Made by a program: the position numbers and the translations under genes
Source: Chitinophagaceae bacterium
Lineage (GTDB): Bacteria; Bacteroidota; Bacteroidia; Chitinophagales; Chitinophagaceae
Reading direction: 5' to 3'
Length of the DNA: 58,717 nt
Assembly (NCBI GenBank): GCA_947450165.1
Contig: CANFUJ010000002.1
Location: 1-58,717 of the forward strand
The notes under the pieces: generated by a model
Told to the model about the DNA's origin: nothing
What the model saw: only the letters and a program-made list of their open reading frames with translations
Database searches by the model: none
Shown here: piece after piece, positions 49,501-58,152 of the stretch
How the letters are laid out: each line of letters starts with the position of its first letter
Numbering within the stretch: the first letter of the stretch is position 1

Positions 49501-52500
49501 TGGATTGCTCCCATCTGGTAATACTTGTTACGCCAACTGATCCTGTTAAAGTTAAAGTAGCACCATTACTTCCGCTACAAACACTAGAATCTCTATTTAC
49601 TTTACCCGCACCACTCGATATTTCATCTGCACCGATATCCGATGGATCTAATCTGGTATCACCATCATAATCTGTAGCAAATAAAGGCGTTCCCACCACC
49701 ACATTTTCAAAACTACTGTTGCTAAGTACGCAAGCGGTAATGTGTAAGTCTCCGGTTGCAGGTGCAACAAATGTAGGTTGAGCAGAAATTGATCCAGACT
49801 CCGCACCTAAACGTGTACGCATACCAGCAATTGTTTGCTCAGAATTGGTTCCATCAAAGTACAATAAATTCGTGGTAGAAGGAGTACCTGCAAAAAATGA
49901 ATTATAATTTGAGGAAGTAGAATAATTTGTAAGTGCAGCTGCATTTCTTTTAAAAGCAACAATTAAACCACCACCAACAGTTGTACATTGGTTACTGATA
50001 ATGTTACCTTTTAAAGTCAGGTTCATATAAGTTGCGTTTGACAAATTACTTTGAAAAATACCACTTGATGCAAAAAATGAAGTACCTGTACCTGCCAAAC
50101 GAATATTGTTGTTATATATATTTAATGAACAAGCCAAAGCTACAATTGAAGTCAAATCAATTCCGCGGATTCCATCTGTATTTACAGCTCCAGTGTTTAT
50201 TGCTGTTCCTGAAGCTACAGAAGGAACTCCTGTAGTTAAATCTATTGATATAAAGTTATTATAAACATTGGCAACCCCATTTGTTGATAAAGATGCCACA
50301 GCAATACCTTTTGCAATAGAACCTGGTGTAGCACTTTGACCTGGGTAAAGACCATAAATCTTATTCTTAATGATATTCACAGTGAGTCCTGTGTTATTTC
50401 TTATGGCAGTAATACTTGCAGTATATCCTGCATTAGCATATAATGTGTTGATGTTGTTGTTTGTAATAGTTTTTGTACCACTAGTTGTATTTGTATAAAT
50501 ACCATTAATAACATTCACTGCTGTTGAAGTAGAAGAACCTTTTAAATAAATTTGATTTATTGAGTTATTGGTATATGTTTCACTTGGTATTGCAGTAAGA
50601 GCCCTTATACCACTGATAGTCATTATAGATGTTGATGCAGCATTTACATTGATTCCTAAATTAGATATTGTATTGTTATCCAATGAATAAGTTGAAGTAC
50701 CTCCTAAATTAAATCCTGCAATTTCAAGTGTAGCAGCTGTTGTTCCAGTATTGTTAACAGCATTATTTGTTATGTTATTATTATTCATGTTTACAGCACA
50801 ATTTGTAGTGCCAGCAAAACCAATCATATAAATTAACGATCCAGCAGTTGGAGTTCGTAAAAAACTATTGTTTTTTATTTCGTTACTGTTAATTGTTGCA
50901 GATAATGAAACTAATGCGGTAATAGCTGAATATATGCCATATGTTGTAATGGCAGTACCACTATTATTTAAGGTATTATTTTGTATGATATTACCACTCA
51001 TATTAACTATTGTACAACCACCACCATTATATACGCCACGCCACTCTCCAGATCCACTCATCGTCATGTCTTGTACTGTATTATTGCTCATATTTAAATT
51101 GGCAACTGCAGCAGTACTGTTGATAGCATAAAAATTACCAGCAGTTTGACTACCATTGGTACCAGTAATGATATTATTACTGATATTTACGCCATTTCCA
51201 TTTAAAATGATATTGCCAATTAAATTATCAATTCCATATGCGCTTTGTGTACTACCATTATTTATGGTTATATTATTATACGTTATGTTAGTAGTATCGG
51301 CACTTACTCCAGATTCTCCATAAATTCCACGAACAATAGCTCCAGATGGATTAGCTGTAGCACCATTATTATTATTGATGGTATTATAAGATGCGTTTAC
51401 ATCAAATTGGCCTCGCAAACGAATTCCATTTACTTCATTTACCAAGCCAGTGCCTCCAAAATTGGTAATGGTATTACCTGTTGATAATGATGAACCTCCC
51501 ACATCGTTCAGTGTATCACGTCCGGCATTGGTACCCGTATATCCACTAAGTCCGATTCCTATACTACAATTGGAAATGGTATTGGAATAAAATTTATTTC
51601 TTGAATTCCCTCCATCAATTGTAGATGGTGTTAATGCTGTTGTGGCTACATTCACAATTGAGTTGTATGAAGCAATACCTACCGAACCTGTTAATACAGG
51701 GATAGTGCCTGTTGTATTATTTGCTTTGTTTAGGGTTATCACACAATTTTTAATGGTATTATTTTGTGCACCATCATTGGCTGTGCTAAATGCTATAACA
51801 GCTCCTGGTTGAATTGTTATACTAGGAGTTGTTGATGTGGTAAAACTTGTTGCATTTATAACAGAAGCTACTGTAACTCCGGCTGCATATGCACCTGTTC
51901 CAGAGATTACACTAACTGTAGCGCCTACAGTAATTCTTGATGTGTTTCTAACGTTTATCGTAGTTGTGGTTACAGCTGAAGTAGTTACTCCAGTAGTATC
52001 ATAACCTTTAAACAATCCATATCCATACTCCATCAATGCTGCAGCGGTGGTAGTGGTGTTAGCATCTACTAAGTCTATTCCATCTATTGTTACATAATCT
52101 ACCCCACTCAAACTCCACATACCATCAGGTGTTTGGTCTGTTGGTAATTTTGTTCCAACATAAGAAGAAGCACCTGTTGTAATAATTGGATTTGCTCCTA
52201 CTCCATTTTTCTTAAACGTTATTGTTCTTCCCAATGCAGTATTTGCATTTAATAAAACACTGCCTAAATCCAATCTACGGGTTGAAGTTTCGGTATAATC
52301 TGCGGCTACATTAATAATAACATTACCAGAAACACCCCATTTATTTAAAGTATCAACTGCATTTCTAATTGATGCAAAGTTTCTACAAGATGCTCCACCA
52401 TTGGGAATATAGTAAGTACCCAGCAAACCTGAACCTGTTGGTTCATTTGCATTTTGTGTAATGACAACATTTGCTGATGTAGCCGAACATGAAGTGCTGG

Positions 52501-55500
52501 TTTGAGTTACAGTTACGGAATATGTTGCAGGAGTAGTTATTAATTGACTTGCATTGGTAGAACCATTACTCCACAAAACTGAATAGCCTGCACCTGAAGG
52601 ACTTGCTGATAAACTTATCGTTTGTTGCAAACAAGTTAATATGGTCGCACCACTTGAGTTGTTTGTAATTGTAACAACTGGAGGCGTATTTACGGTTATG
52701 GTTGCTGCTGCATTTGTAAATCCTGTTGTACGGTTACATCCATTTACATCAGTTACAGATGTAAGTGTGTAATTGGTTGTTGTGGTTGGATTAACACTTG
52801 CATTAAATGGTGTACCACTTGAAATACTATTGTAAGTAACACCATTCACTATTAGAGTGTATGGTCCACTTCCTGAGGTAGCCGTAAATGTTAATTGTCC
52901 AGTTCCACCTGTACAAATTGTGTTTGCCGATAAACTACCTTGAGGCGTTGGATTCACCACTTGTGTTAATGTTGCAGTTGCAGGATTAGGCAATCCACAA
53001 CCATCAGGAGTCATTCTAACTTCGATGTTATAATTAGCTGTTGCTGATCTTGAAAATGTTGCAGTTGTACTAGGGCTTCCTTGACTTACTCCATCTACAA
53101 AAAATTGATATAATGGCGCAGTACCACCACCAGTTGGGTTTGCAGTAAATGTTTTAGATACGCCACTACAAATGGCTGTTGATGGCGTTAATGTTACAGA
53201 AGCTACTGTGCTGCTACTAACCGTCATCGTTATGGTGTTGGAAGTAGCTGGATCATTTGTTGTACAAGCAGAAAAATTCGAAACGAATACCACTTTTATT
53301 TGGTCTCCATTCGCAGGAATATAATCATAAGTACTATCGGTACTTGGTCCCTGAACAGATATATTGTTTTTGAAAAATTGATATGTTGATGTAGCGGTTC
53401 TATTAGAAGGAACAGCAGAATAAACTACATTGATGCCTGTACAAGAAGTAGAACCTACAGAGCTACTTAAGGTTACACTTATTGGTGTGTAATTAGTTAC
53501 TGTAATTGTTTTAGGTAAACTAACGGCTGGTACCGGAATAACGCATGGTTCGTTGGAATACATTTTTACAGTAACTACTTGTCCGTTAGTCAATGAGTTT
53601 GTAGTGTATGTAGCGACAGTACTTCTAGATCTCACTATAGTCCCATTTATTAAAAATTCGTATTCTGGAGTATCCCCAGGGAATGCTTGAGGTAGTGCGG
53701 TAAAAGTAACACTTGTACCCGCACAAATACTTGTAGCTGATGCGTTCAATAAAACACTATCACGGTTTACTGTATTAACCAAAACCTCAACAGAGTTACT
53801 CACAAATTGGTTTGAGCTAGCACAGTTAATAGTTAAAGGATTAACCAACATTACGCATTGAACCACATCTGCATCGCTTAATCTTATGTTGGTTAATGAT
53901 CCAGGAAAACGAATGCTATCGGAGGTATTATATAGTGTTGTAACTGCAACATCGTTCACGAAAAATTTAAAACCCGCTGGATAAGTTGCATTTCCACCGT
54001 TAACAGCGGTAGCTTTAAATGTGATGGTATCACTTGGGCAAATTGCACCAGCTGGGCGAGTTAAAGCTATGGTTACACTAGGAGTTACATCTCTGTAAGT
54101 AATTCTAGTTGTATCTAATTTAGTACATGTAGTACCAGCAGTTGCAATATAATCAATAATTGTACCATTAGGCGCAGTTGATTTAATATAAACAGTTGGC
54201 GCATTTGTTCCTAATGTATATGGTATCGTTGCTGCAGCATCTCTATATAAGTAGGTTGCAGGACTCCATGTTATTTGCGCCTGTGAACCATTTGCGAATA
54301 AACCACCAGTTGTTCTTAAACTATCCGTATTAGGAGATACACAAATGGTATCTGCTTGTGGATTGATAACTACATTTGAAGGGAATGGATTTATTATTGC
54401 TACAATTGGGATTAGATTACTTTCGCAATCACCATAATTTGCCTTTACATAATAAGTGGTATTGGTTGAAATAACTGGCGTTGTGTATGTAGAACCTGTA
54501 CCTACTAAAGTTGTACCTGCTGCATTTGAAAACCATCTAATTGTAACACCTGCTACTGATGAGCTTGCTGTTAATAATACTGCCCCCGACCCACAAACAT
54601 TCGTTGCAGAACTTACCGTCAATACAGGTGTTGGCGTTACCAATACTTTTACTGCAGTGAATGTTGTTGTATTTCCACTACAAGTAACAAGACATTGATA
54701 CCAAGTTGTAGTTGTTATGTTTGTTGGAGAATAGGTTGGCAAACTTGAAGCCCCTGCTATATTATTGTATGTTATTCCATCACTCGAGCTTTTCCATTGA
54801 TAAGATAATCCGCCTGGTAAGGTAGCTGCATTAGACAATGACAAATTCGTAGACCCACCTGAACATACTGTATCTATACTTGCAAGTACATTTCCTAATG
54901 GGGGTGCGCCACTACAAGATGGTGGCGTATAGCAACTAATCGTTCCTGCCCATCCAGCAGCATTTAAAGTAGCATTTGATTTGAATACAAATGTTAATCC
55001 ACCATTGGTTGTATTTGAAGAAGTTATTGTACCTGGGTTAGTTGTGTATGCGCCTAATAAAGGAGCTGCTGTACTATTACCATCATACACTTTTAATGTA
55101 TCGGAAGGATCAAGCGTAAAACTAGAAAAGACTACTCTAGAAAAAGGTCCATTTACAGAACCTGCCGATGTTGGTGTTATGGTAAATGTTCTGTTTTGAT
55201 TTTCTGTATAATTTGCTGAAGCACCTCCATTATCATAGAAACTTGCATTACATGTAGCCAAAGTTGCACTTGTTGGCATGTTAATACAAGTTGGATCAAC
55301 AATTACTTGTACTTGTGTTGAGGAAGTTACTCCACCACCAGCAGATGTACATCTTACGGTTGCTCTATAATAAGTAGATGCCGTCAATGAACTTACCACA
55401 TAAGTGTTTGATGTAGCTCCTGTAATATCTGTCCATGATGCACCTGTGGGTGAGCTTTGCCATTGGTACTGAATATTCGTTGCATTAATGGTGTTAGAAG

Positions 55501-57763
55501 TTGATAAAGTGGTTGTTCCTCCATAACATACTGTTGTGTTAGAGGCAACGGTATTTCCAGGATTAGGAGTTCCTGAACAAGAGTTATCTACATAACAAGA
55601 AATAGTAGCTACCCAACCAGATGAAACTTGAGAGCCATCTGATTTAAATACAAAAGTTAATGATCCATCAGCTGCAGTTGAACTTACTACACCTGGAGAA
55701 GTAGAACCATAATAAGAACCGGCAGGTGCAGTTGTTGCATTTAAGCCAGCTGGTAATCCTGACGAAATTAATGGAGATCCAGTGCTATTCCCATTGTAAA
55801 TCATCAAACCATCATAATTATTTTCAGTACTAAATGATGTAAAAGTTGCACGAACTTTCAAACCAGGTGTGCCAGGTCTAAATGTTACTGTACCATTGGA
55901 ATTGTTTATATAGTCTGCTCTGGTGCCACCTCCATCTGTAAATATTGCAGAACAAGTTGTAGAAGTTAACGTTGTACCATCTGAAGGCATCAAAACCTCA
56001 TCGCAGTTTGAAAATTCTATTTGTATTGATGTACTAAATGCTGGTGTCGCTGATGCTGCTGTACATGTTACTTTACATCTAAAATAAACGTTTGAAGTTG
56101 GTGTTGCTGTGAAAGTTGCAGAAGTAGCTCCAGTTATATCACTCCAAGAACTATTATCTACTGATGATTGCCATTGATACGTAACCCCAGCAATATTGTT
56201 ATTTGCTATTGATAAAGTTGTGGTATATCCATTACATACAAAAGTAGAAGTTGCCAAAGTTGCACCTGGCGTTGGCGTTGCATCACATGGAAGGTTACAT
56301 GAAACTGTTGCAGTCCAACCTGCATTTTGAATAATATTATCCGATCTAAAAACAAAAGTTAATGATCCTGAAGGGTCTGTAGAAGTGATGGTACCAGGCG
56401 AAGTTGTTCCATAAAATGAACCTGCAGGTGCAGTAGTTGCATTGAAACCTGCGGCCAATCCTGAACTAATTAAATTAGCAGGATCAACATTTCTACCATT
56501 ATAAATCATCAACCCATCATAACCATTCTCTGTATTAAAACTATTAAAAACCACTTTTACATTCGCGCCACTAGTTCCAGGATTTATGGTTAATTGCCTT
56601 ACTTCACTTGCTGAATAAGAAGCTGTTGGTCCTCCAGCATCATAGAAAGTTGCCGAACAAGTAGACACCTCTGCGCTAACTGGCATCACTATACATGTGT
56701 TGTCGTAAATAACTGTTGTTGGTGTTGAAAAACCAGAAGCGCCACTTGAAGTACATGTTACCCTACAACGATATTGTGTTGTGGTTGTTGGTGTTGCAAC
56801 ATATGTAGCATTAGTACCTAATCCTGTTACAGATTGCCATGTAGCCCCAGCATCAATTGATTGTTGCCATTGGAAAGTTGTTGCAAGCGCAAATGTTTCA
56901 AATGATAAATTCACCGTAGCGCCAGATGAAGCACAAACAGAGTTCAAAGACGCAAAAGTTCTTCCAGGAGTTGGAGTGCCTGAACAAGGAGGAGGTGGAT
57001 TAAAAGTATATGTTTGTCCTCTTGCAGGTAATGTTGCTAGATTATTGGTGCTTGTTGTAGAACTGGCATTTGGTGTTGCTCCTGTTCCATCTAATGATAA
57101 AAATACACCACTTGCAGTTGCAATACCAATTGATGCTGATGGTGTATTCAATACACCACCTGGTATTTGATCATAAACAAACTCAACAGCTCCAGTTGTT
57201 TGATATAATTTAATTTGAAAATTTATTGCTGCTTCAGGAACAGTTGCAAGATATCTCCATTGAACATTGGTGAATTGAATGGTTAAAATTCCACCAGCTG
57301 ATTTGTAAGTAATGTCTCTTCCAATGTCTGAAATTTCATTATCATCCCACAATGCTGCAATAAGTGGCGATTTTGGAATAGCGGCAAAATTATTGGTTAG
57401 ACCTGAATTTGTAATATTGTTATCGCCATTGTTACCAAGCGTAATCCATCCATTGGTGCTCACGTTAAATTCATTGTAAGTCACCCCTCCAAATGTAAAA
57501 TCAAATCCTATTGGAAATCCATTGGCAAATCCATCATCACTATTTCCATTGTCTATCAAAATCGGGTCGCCACTTATATCAGAGTACCCTGCATTAGAAG
57601 CAGTGAAACTATATTGACTTGCAGTTTGTGCAGATAATTTTGTAGTAGTTGAAATAGCAACAAAAAAGAACAGTGGCATCAATAAAAAATAAAGACGCTT
57701 TGATGCTGTTTTTTTGTTATTCACATTCATTTGCCTTGCATTTGTAAGGTAGAATTTACGCAT
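43550..57763 (-). CDS. Giant modular T9SS-secreted adhesin (Ig-like, CUB-like, two parallel beta-helix blocks, type A T9SS C-terminal sorting domain)
   Basis: Uninterrupted 4737-codon ORF; signal peptide (probable start ATG 57730: MNVNNKKTASKRLYFLLMPLFFFVAISTTTKLSAQ); C-terminus EPMISIYPNPIKSDRKATISFKN...GRYTLKLTNNLGQV...GNYTLEIIGQDNKKTSLKILF. Confidence 0.93.
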   Translation of the reverse strand: MRKFYLTNARQMNVNNKKTASKRLYFLLMPLFFFVAISTTTKLSAQTASQYSFTASNAGYSDISGDPILIDNGNSDDGFANGFPIGFDFTFGGVTYNEFNVSTNGWITLGNNGDNNITNSGLTNNFAAIPKSPLIAALWDDNEISDIGRDITYKSAGGILTIQFTNVQWRYLATVPEAAINFQIKLYQTTGAVEFVYDQIPGGVLNTPSASIGIATASGVFLSLDGTGATPNASSTTSTNNLATLPARGQTYTFNPPPPCSGTPTPGRTFASLNSVCASSGATVNLSFETFALATTFQWQQSIDAGATWQSVTGLGTNATYVATPTTTTQYRCRVTCTSSGASGFSTPTTVIYDNTCIVMPVSAEVSTCSATFYDAGGPTASYSASEVRQLTINPGTSGANVKVVFNSFNTENGYDGLMIYNGRNVDPANLISSGLAAGFNATTAPAGSFYGTTSPGTITSTDPSGSLTFVFRSDNIIQNAGWTATVSCNLPCDATPTPGATLATSTFVCNGYTTTLSIANNNIAGVTYQWQSSVDNSSWSDITGATSATFTATPTSNVYFRCKVTCTAASATPAFSTSIQIEFSNCDEVLMPSDGTTLTSTTCSAIFTDGGGTRADYINNSNGTVTFRPGTPGLKVRATFTSFSTENNYDGLMIYNGNSTGSPLISSGLPAGLNATTAPAGSYYGSTSPGVVSSTAADGSLTFVFKSDGSQVSSGWVATISCYVDNSCSGTPNPGNTVASNTTVCYGGTTTLSTSNTINATNIQYQWQSSPTGASWTDITGATSNTYVVSSLTASTYYRATVRCTSAGGGVTSSTQVQVIVDPTCINMPTSATLATCNASFYDNGGASANYTENQNRTFTITPTSAGSVNGPFSRVVFSSFTLDPSDTLKVYDGNSTAAPLLGAYTTNPGTITSSNTTNGGLTFVFKSNATLNAAGWAGTISCYTPPSCSGAPPLGNVLASIDTVCSGGSTNLSLSNAATLPGGLSYQWKSSSDGITYNNIAGASSLPTYSPTNITTTTWYQCLVTCSGNTTTFTAVKVLVTPTPVLTVSSATNVCGSGAVLLTASSSVAGVTIRWFSNAAGTTLVGTGSTYTTPVISTNTTYYVKANYGDCESNLIPIVAIINPFPSNVVINPQADTICVSPNTDSLRTTGGLFANGSQAQITWSPATYLYRDAAATIPYTLGTNAPTVYIKSTAPNGTIIDYIATAGTTCTKLDTTRITYRDVTPSVTIALTRPAGAICPSDTITFKATAVNGGNATYPAGFKFFVNDVAVTTLYNTSDSIRFPGSLTNIRLSDADVVQCVMLVNPLTINCASSNQFVSNSVEVLVNTVNRDSVLLNASATSICAGTSVTFTALPQAFPGDTPEYEFLINGTIVRSRSTVATYTTNSLTNGQVVTVKMYSNEPCVIPVPAVSLPKTITVTNYTPISVTLSSSVGSTSCTGINVVYSAVPSNRTATSTYQFFKNNISVQGPSTDSTYDYIPANGDQIKVVFVSNFSACTTNDPATSNTITMTVSSSTVASVTLTPSTAICSGVSKTFTANPTGGGTAPLYQFFVDGVSQGSPSTTATFSRSATANYNIEVRMTPDGCGLPNPATATLTQVVNPTPQGSLSANTICTGGTGQLTFTATSGSGPYTLIVNGVTYNSISSGTPFNASVNPTTTTNYTLTSVTDVNGCNRTTGFTNAAATITVNTPPVVTITNNSSGATILTCLQQTISLSASPSGAGYSVLWSNGSTNASQLITTPATYSVTVTQTSTSCSATSANVVITQNANEPTGSGLLGTYYIPNGGASCRNFASIRNAVDTLNKWGVSGNVIINVAADYTETSTRRLDLGSVLLNANTALGRTITFKKNGVGANPIITTGASSYVGTKLPTDQTPDGMWSLSGVDYVTIDGIDLVDANTTTTAAALMEYGYGLFKGYDTTGVTTSAVTTTTINVRNTSRITVGATVSVISGTGAYAAGVTVASVINATSFTTSTTPSITIQPGAVIAFSTANDGAQNNTIKNCVITLNKANNTTGTIPVLTGSVGIASYNSIVNVATTALTPSTIDGGNSRNKFYSNTISNCSIGIGLSGYTGTNAGRDTLNDVGGSSLSTGNTITNFGGTGLVNEVNGIRLRGQFDVNASYNTINNNNGATANPSGAIVRGIYGESGVSADTTNITYNNITINNGSTQSAYGIDNLIGNIILNGNGVNISNNIITGTNGSQTAGNFYAINSTAAVANLNMSNNTVQDMTMSGSGEWRGVYNGGGCTIVNMSGNIIQNNTLNNSGTAITTYGIYSAITALVSLSATINSNEIKNNSFLRTPTAGSLIYMIGFAGTTNCAVNMNNNNITNNAVNNTGTTAATLEIAGFNLGGTSTYSLDNNTISNLGINVNAASTSIMTISGIRALTAIPSETYTNNSINQIYLKGSSTSTAVNVINGIYTNTTSGTKTITNNNINTLYANAGYTASITAIRNNTGLTVNIIKNKIYGLYPGQSATPGSIAKGIAVASLSTNGVANVYNNFISIDLTTGVPSVASGTAINTGAVNTDGIRGIDLTSIVALACSLNIYNNNIRLAGTGTSFFASSGIFQSNLSNATYMNLTLKGNIISNQCTTVGGGLIVAFKRNAAALTNYSTSSNYNSFFAGTPSTTNLLYFDGTNSEQTIAGMRTRLGAESGSISAQPTFVAPATGDLHITACVLSNSSFENVVVGTPLFATDYDGDTRLDPSDIGADEISSGAGKVNRDSSVCSGSNGATLTLTGSVGVTSITRWEQSTDGGTSWTTIANTTTSYAYLNLTQSTLFRAIVNTASCTNVSSGAATITVNSAPSITVQPSTLAQSTCLNTAFAPSTVSVTTSASSPTYQWFSNSTNSNAGGTSIPTATAASYTLPNNLAGTTYYYCTVTSGVCPTTSDVSAAMTVNTLPTITLTDNLADSVCFSTSAQNSVLEFTGTTNGANQYSITWVATPSNSFAAVSNATLPTSPITIVVPASTTASSTYTGNISVRNSTTGCSSAASTSFTIKVKSLVAVGNPPNTSYTTCLNSAFTTTTVSVSSTSPSPTYQWFSNTSNSNVGGTSLGSANGAQTNTYSPLSNVVSSLYYYAVITSNGCSATTNPSGLWSVTTGPTSGALSGTYYIPTTSLNDCKVFSTIAAAVTYLNANGVSASVVFKVAPGYTETLTSSLALGSATLNNTTSTKTIRFEKNGAGTNPLITAYTGGTATSTSTTPDGIWSLRGVDYVTIDGIDIRENASNTTAASQMEYGYGLFKLGVADGAQNDTIKNCTITLNKNNTTLSTNFFNGATGIALTNATAIDANTLLTPTNVTGANSNNTFISNTISNVNVGIGLIGFAANDQASFADVNNLVGDTITSSKGNSITNLGGGTTSNNTEVSVGVLLKNQLNALIGYNTITGAGHAEDQYGVKSDNTVGTASIVIKQNNISITGAADKKYAGIENNTGGGTSSIINITNNTLNVKIPNGVTTTVAASVTGIKNGSTLTPGTINISNNSFTNSTMAGAGKWIGIYNTTNGNSVPLGVITMNNNTISGNTILATGTFIGLQSDANVYGTQTINTNIISNNSKTISGVTELSWISQKPSSVTNCGNLNIQYNNIENNDVLVASGNASSVNVYGVFSGGSKAGATFSFSANTIRKISLKDINSTNVGKLWGLNTNSTLGTATTETIADNKISNLFLTAAAGSSATHTIVGVQLGGLTTSTSTARNVFLNRIDSIYVRNNNDATAYNSTVTGIYIPVGTGVTSMYTNRVAHLVPFGSAGIARGFWLGTSPSSGTPVSIYNNMIEMDMTQAFDGASSSSLNNGDAVRGIDITGGVGGTPYNISFNTIRIGGTGGASFGTSVVDMNINNPIYTFRNNVFVNKATPGASGNVAILRASANQLTANTKYSTSSSNNAYYAGAVASSNYLYYDGSNNFQTLSSLQSSSRELNSVELLDPLFARSSDNQDSLHMNGNLNCAFNGTGIDIAGISTDIDGTTRLSPPDMGADEFNTTGGIGQWAGVNTNWNDGINWCGSVPNSNTNVTIANGKPNYPIIDNTTTPVAYAKDLTIGSAATIKILSGGKLNIYGNITNAGSGNVDAKLGTIEMAGASAQTIPANLFGNNNLRNLVINNSTITLAGQLNLLNKLSFTGSNRTFATGSFLTLKSNDTLTASVADITNAGNSTGNTITGNVSVERFISNLKNGTRTLKAWRLLSMPTTHNLQTIKQAWQENGDSTTIFNPNPGFGAQIITRFGGTNAAARALGFDSYNANGGSLKTFNINTQAWEEVATTNVAFDAQKPYVLFVRGSRAKTLFTDTPDTTVLRERGALNLGDFTISNLPTSANKFASIVNPYASAIRLPATRSGFKPFYYLYDPRIGVNGGWITVAQDGTSAYNGGSYTNGNFNIQSAQGFIIETNSGNPSMTIKETDKIDGSASVQRENRNQQKFYTRLYKVQNGTADLYDGVLNRFDEGYSNEVDDEDGTKFTNTTENFAIVKNDKLISIESRKALTENDTIFYKMNQMRVANYRFEFIPENIESFNVQPYLEDKYTNTLTPISLSERSTFDFAVNTNVGAYASDRFRIIFKQLRPLPVTFVDVKATKQKDHINVNWKVENEINIREYAVEKSANGVNFVKVGTVSASGITEYAHVDESPFAGINFYRIRSMGVAGEVAYSKIVKVSYEAEPMISIYPNPIKSDRKATISFKNVIAGRYTLKLTNNLGQVFMRKVIQHDGVTTQYDFTLSKSVINGNYTLEIIGQDNKKTSLKILF
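45830..48450 (-). repeat. Second beta-helix block of the giant adhesin (paralogous copy)
   Basis: GTYYIPTTSLNDCKVFSTIAAAV...TPDGIWSLRGVDYVTIDGIDI...QMEYGYGLFK...DIDGTTRLSPPDMGADE. Confidence 0.8.
49625..52440 (-). repeat. First beta-helix block of the giant adhesin (paralogous copy)
   Basis: GTYYIPNGGASCRNFASIRNAV...TPDGMWSLSGVDYVTIDGIDL...LMEYGYGLFK...DYDGDTRLDPSDIGADE. Confidence 0.8.
54894..56964 (-). repeat. Three consecutive ~0.7-kb Ig-like + CUB-like repeat units
   Basis: Unit markers CSGTPTPGRTFAS, CDATPTPGATLA, CSGTPNPGNTVA, CSGAPPLGNVLA near 56964, 56265, 55557, 54894 (spacings 699, 708, 663 bp). CUB-like cores NGYDGLMIYNG / NNYDGLMIYNG / SDTLKVYDG. Confidence 0.85.
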
Positions 57764-58152
57764 AAATCAAACTTTAAGTTTATAAATTTCATTATAAAAA
57801 ATCTGAAGCAAATGCACGATTTATTGTTACGGATTATCAACAATTTTGCAATACGTAGATATAATTCAGCAGCGTTTCAGAACGTTTTAAAGGGTTTGGC
57901 TTTGTTTTTATTTTTACAGGGTTTCGGAAAATCTAGATAAAAAACAATTTACAGCGTTAAAATTACTATTAATTCACTGAATTATAATAACTATTTTATA
58001 ACAATTTTCTATAAATGTGGACATTATTTCAATCTGTTTTTCTTGAAAAATTGAAACATATTATATTTTTTGGACAATCAATTGGATAAATATAAAGTTT
58101 GCAGTTTGATTTTGTGTTGTTTACTGTTTGCTCTTTGGCAAATTTGGGATTT

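Noticed and set aside
44007-57170. Many plus-strand ORFs of 60-129 aa antisense to the giant adhesin
   Set aside because: Low-complexity V/P/L-rich translations are the expected shadow of a Thr/Ser/Asn-rich repetitive coding sequence; no recognisable domains.
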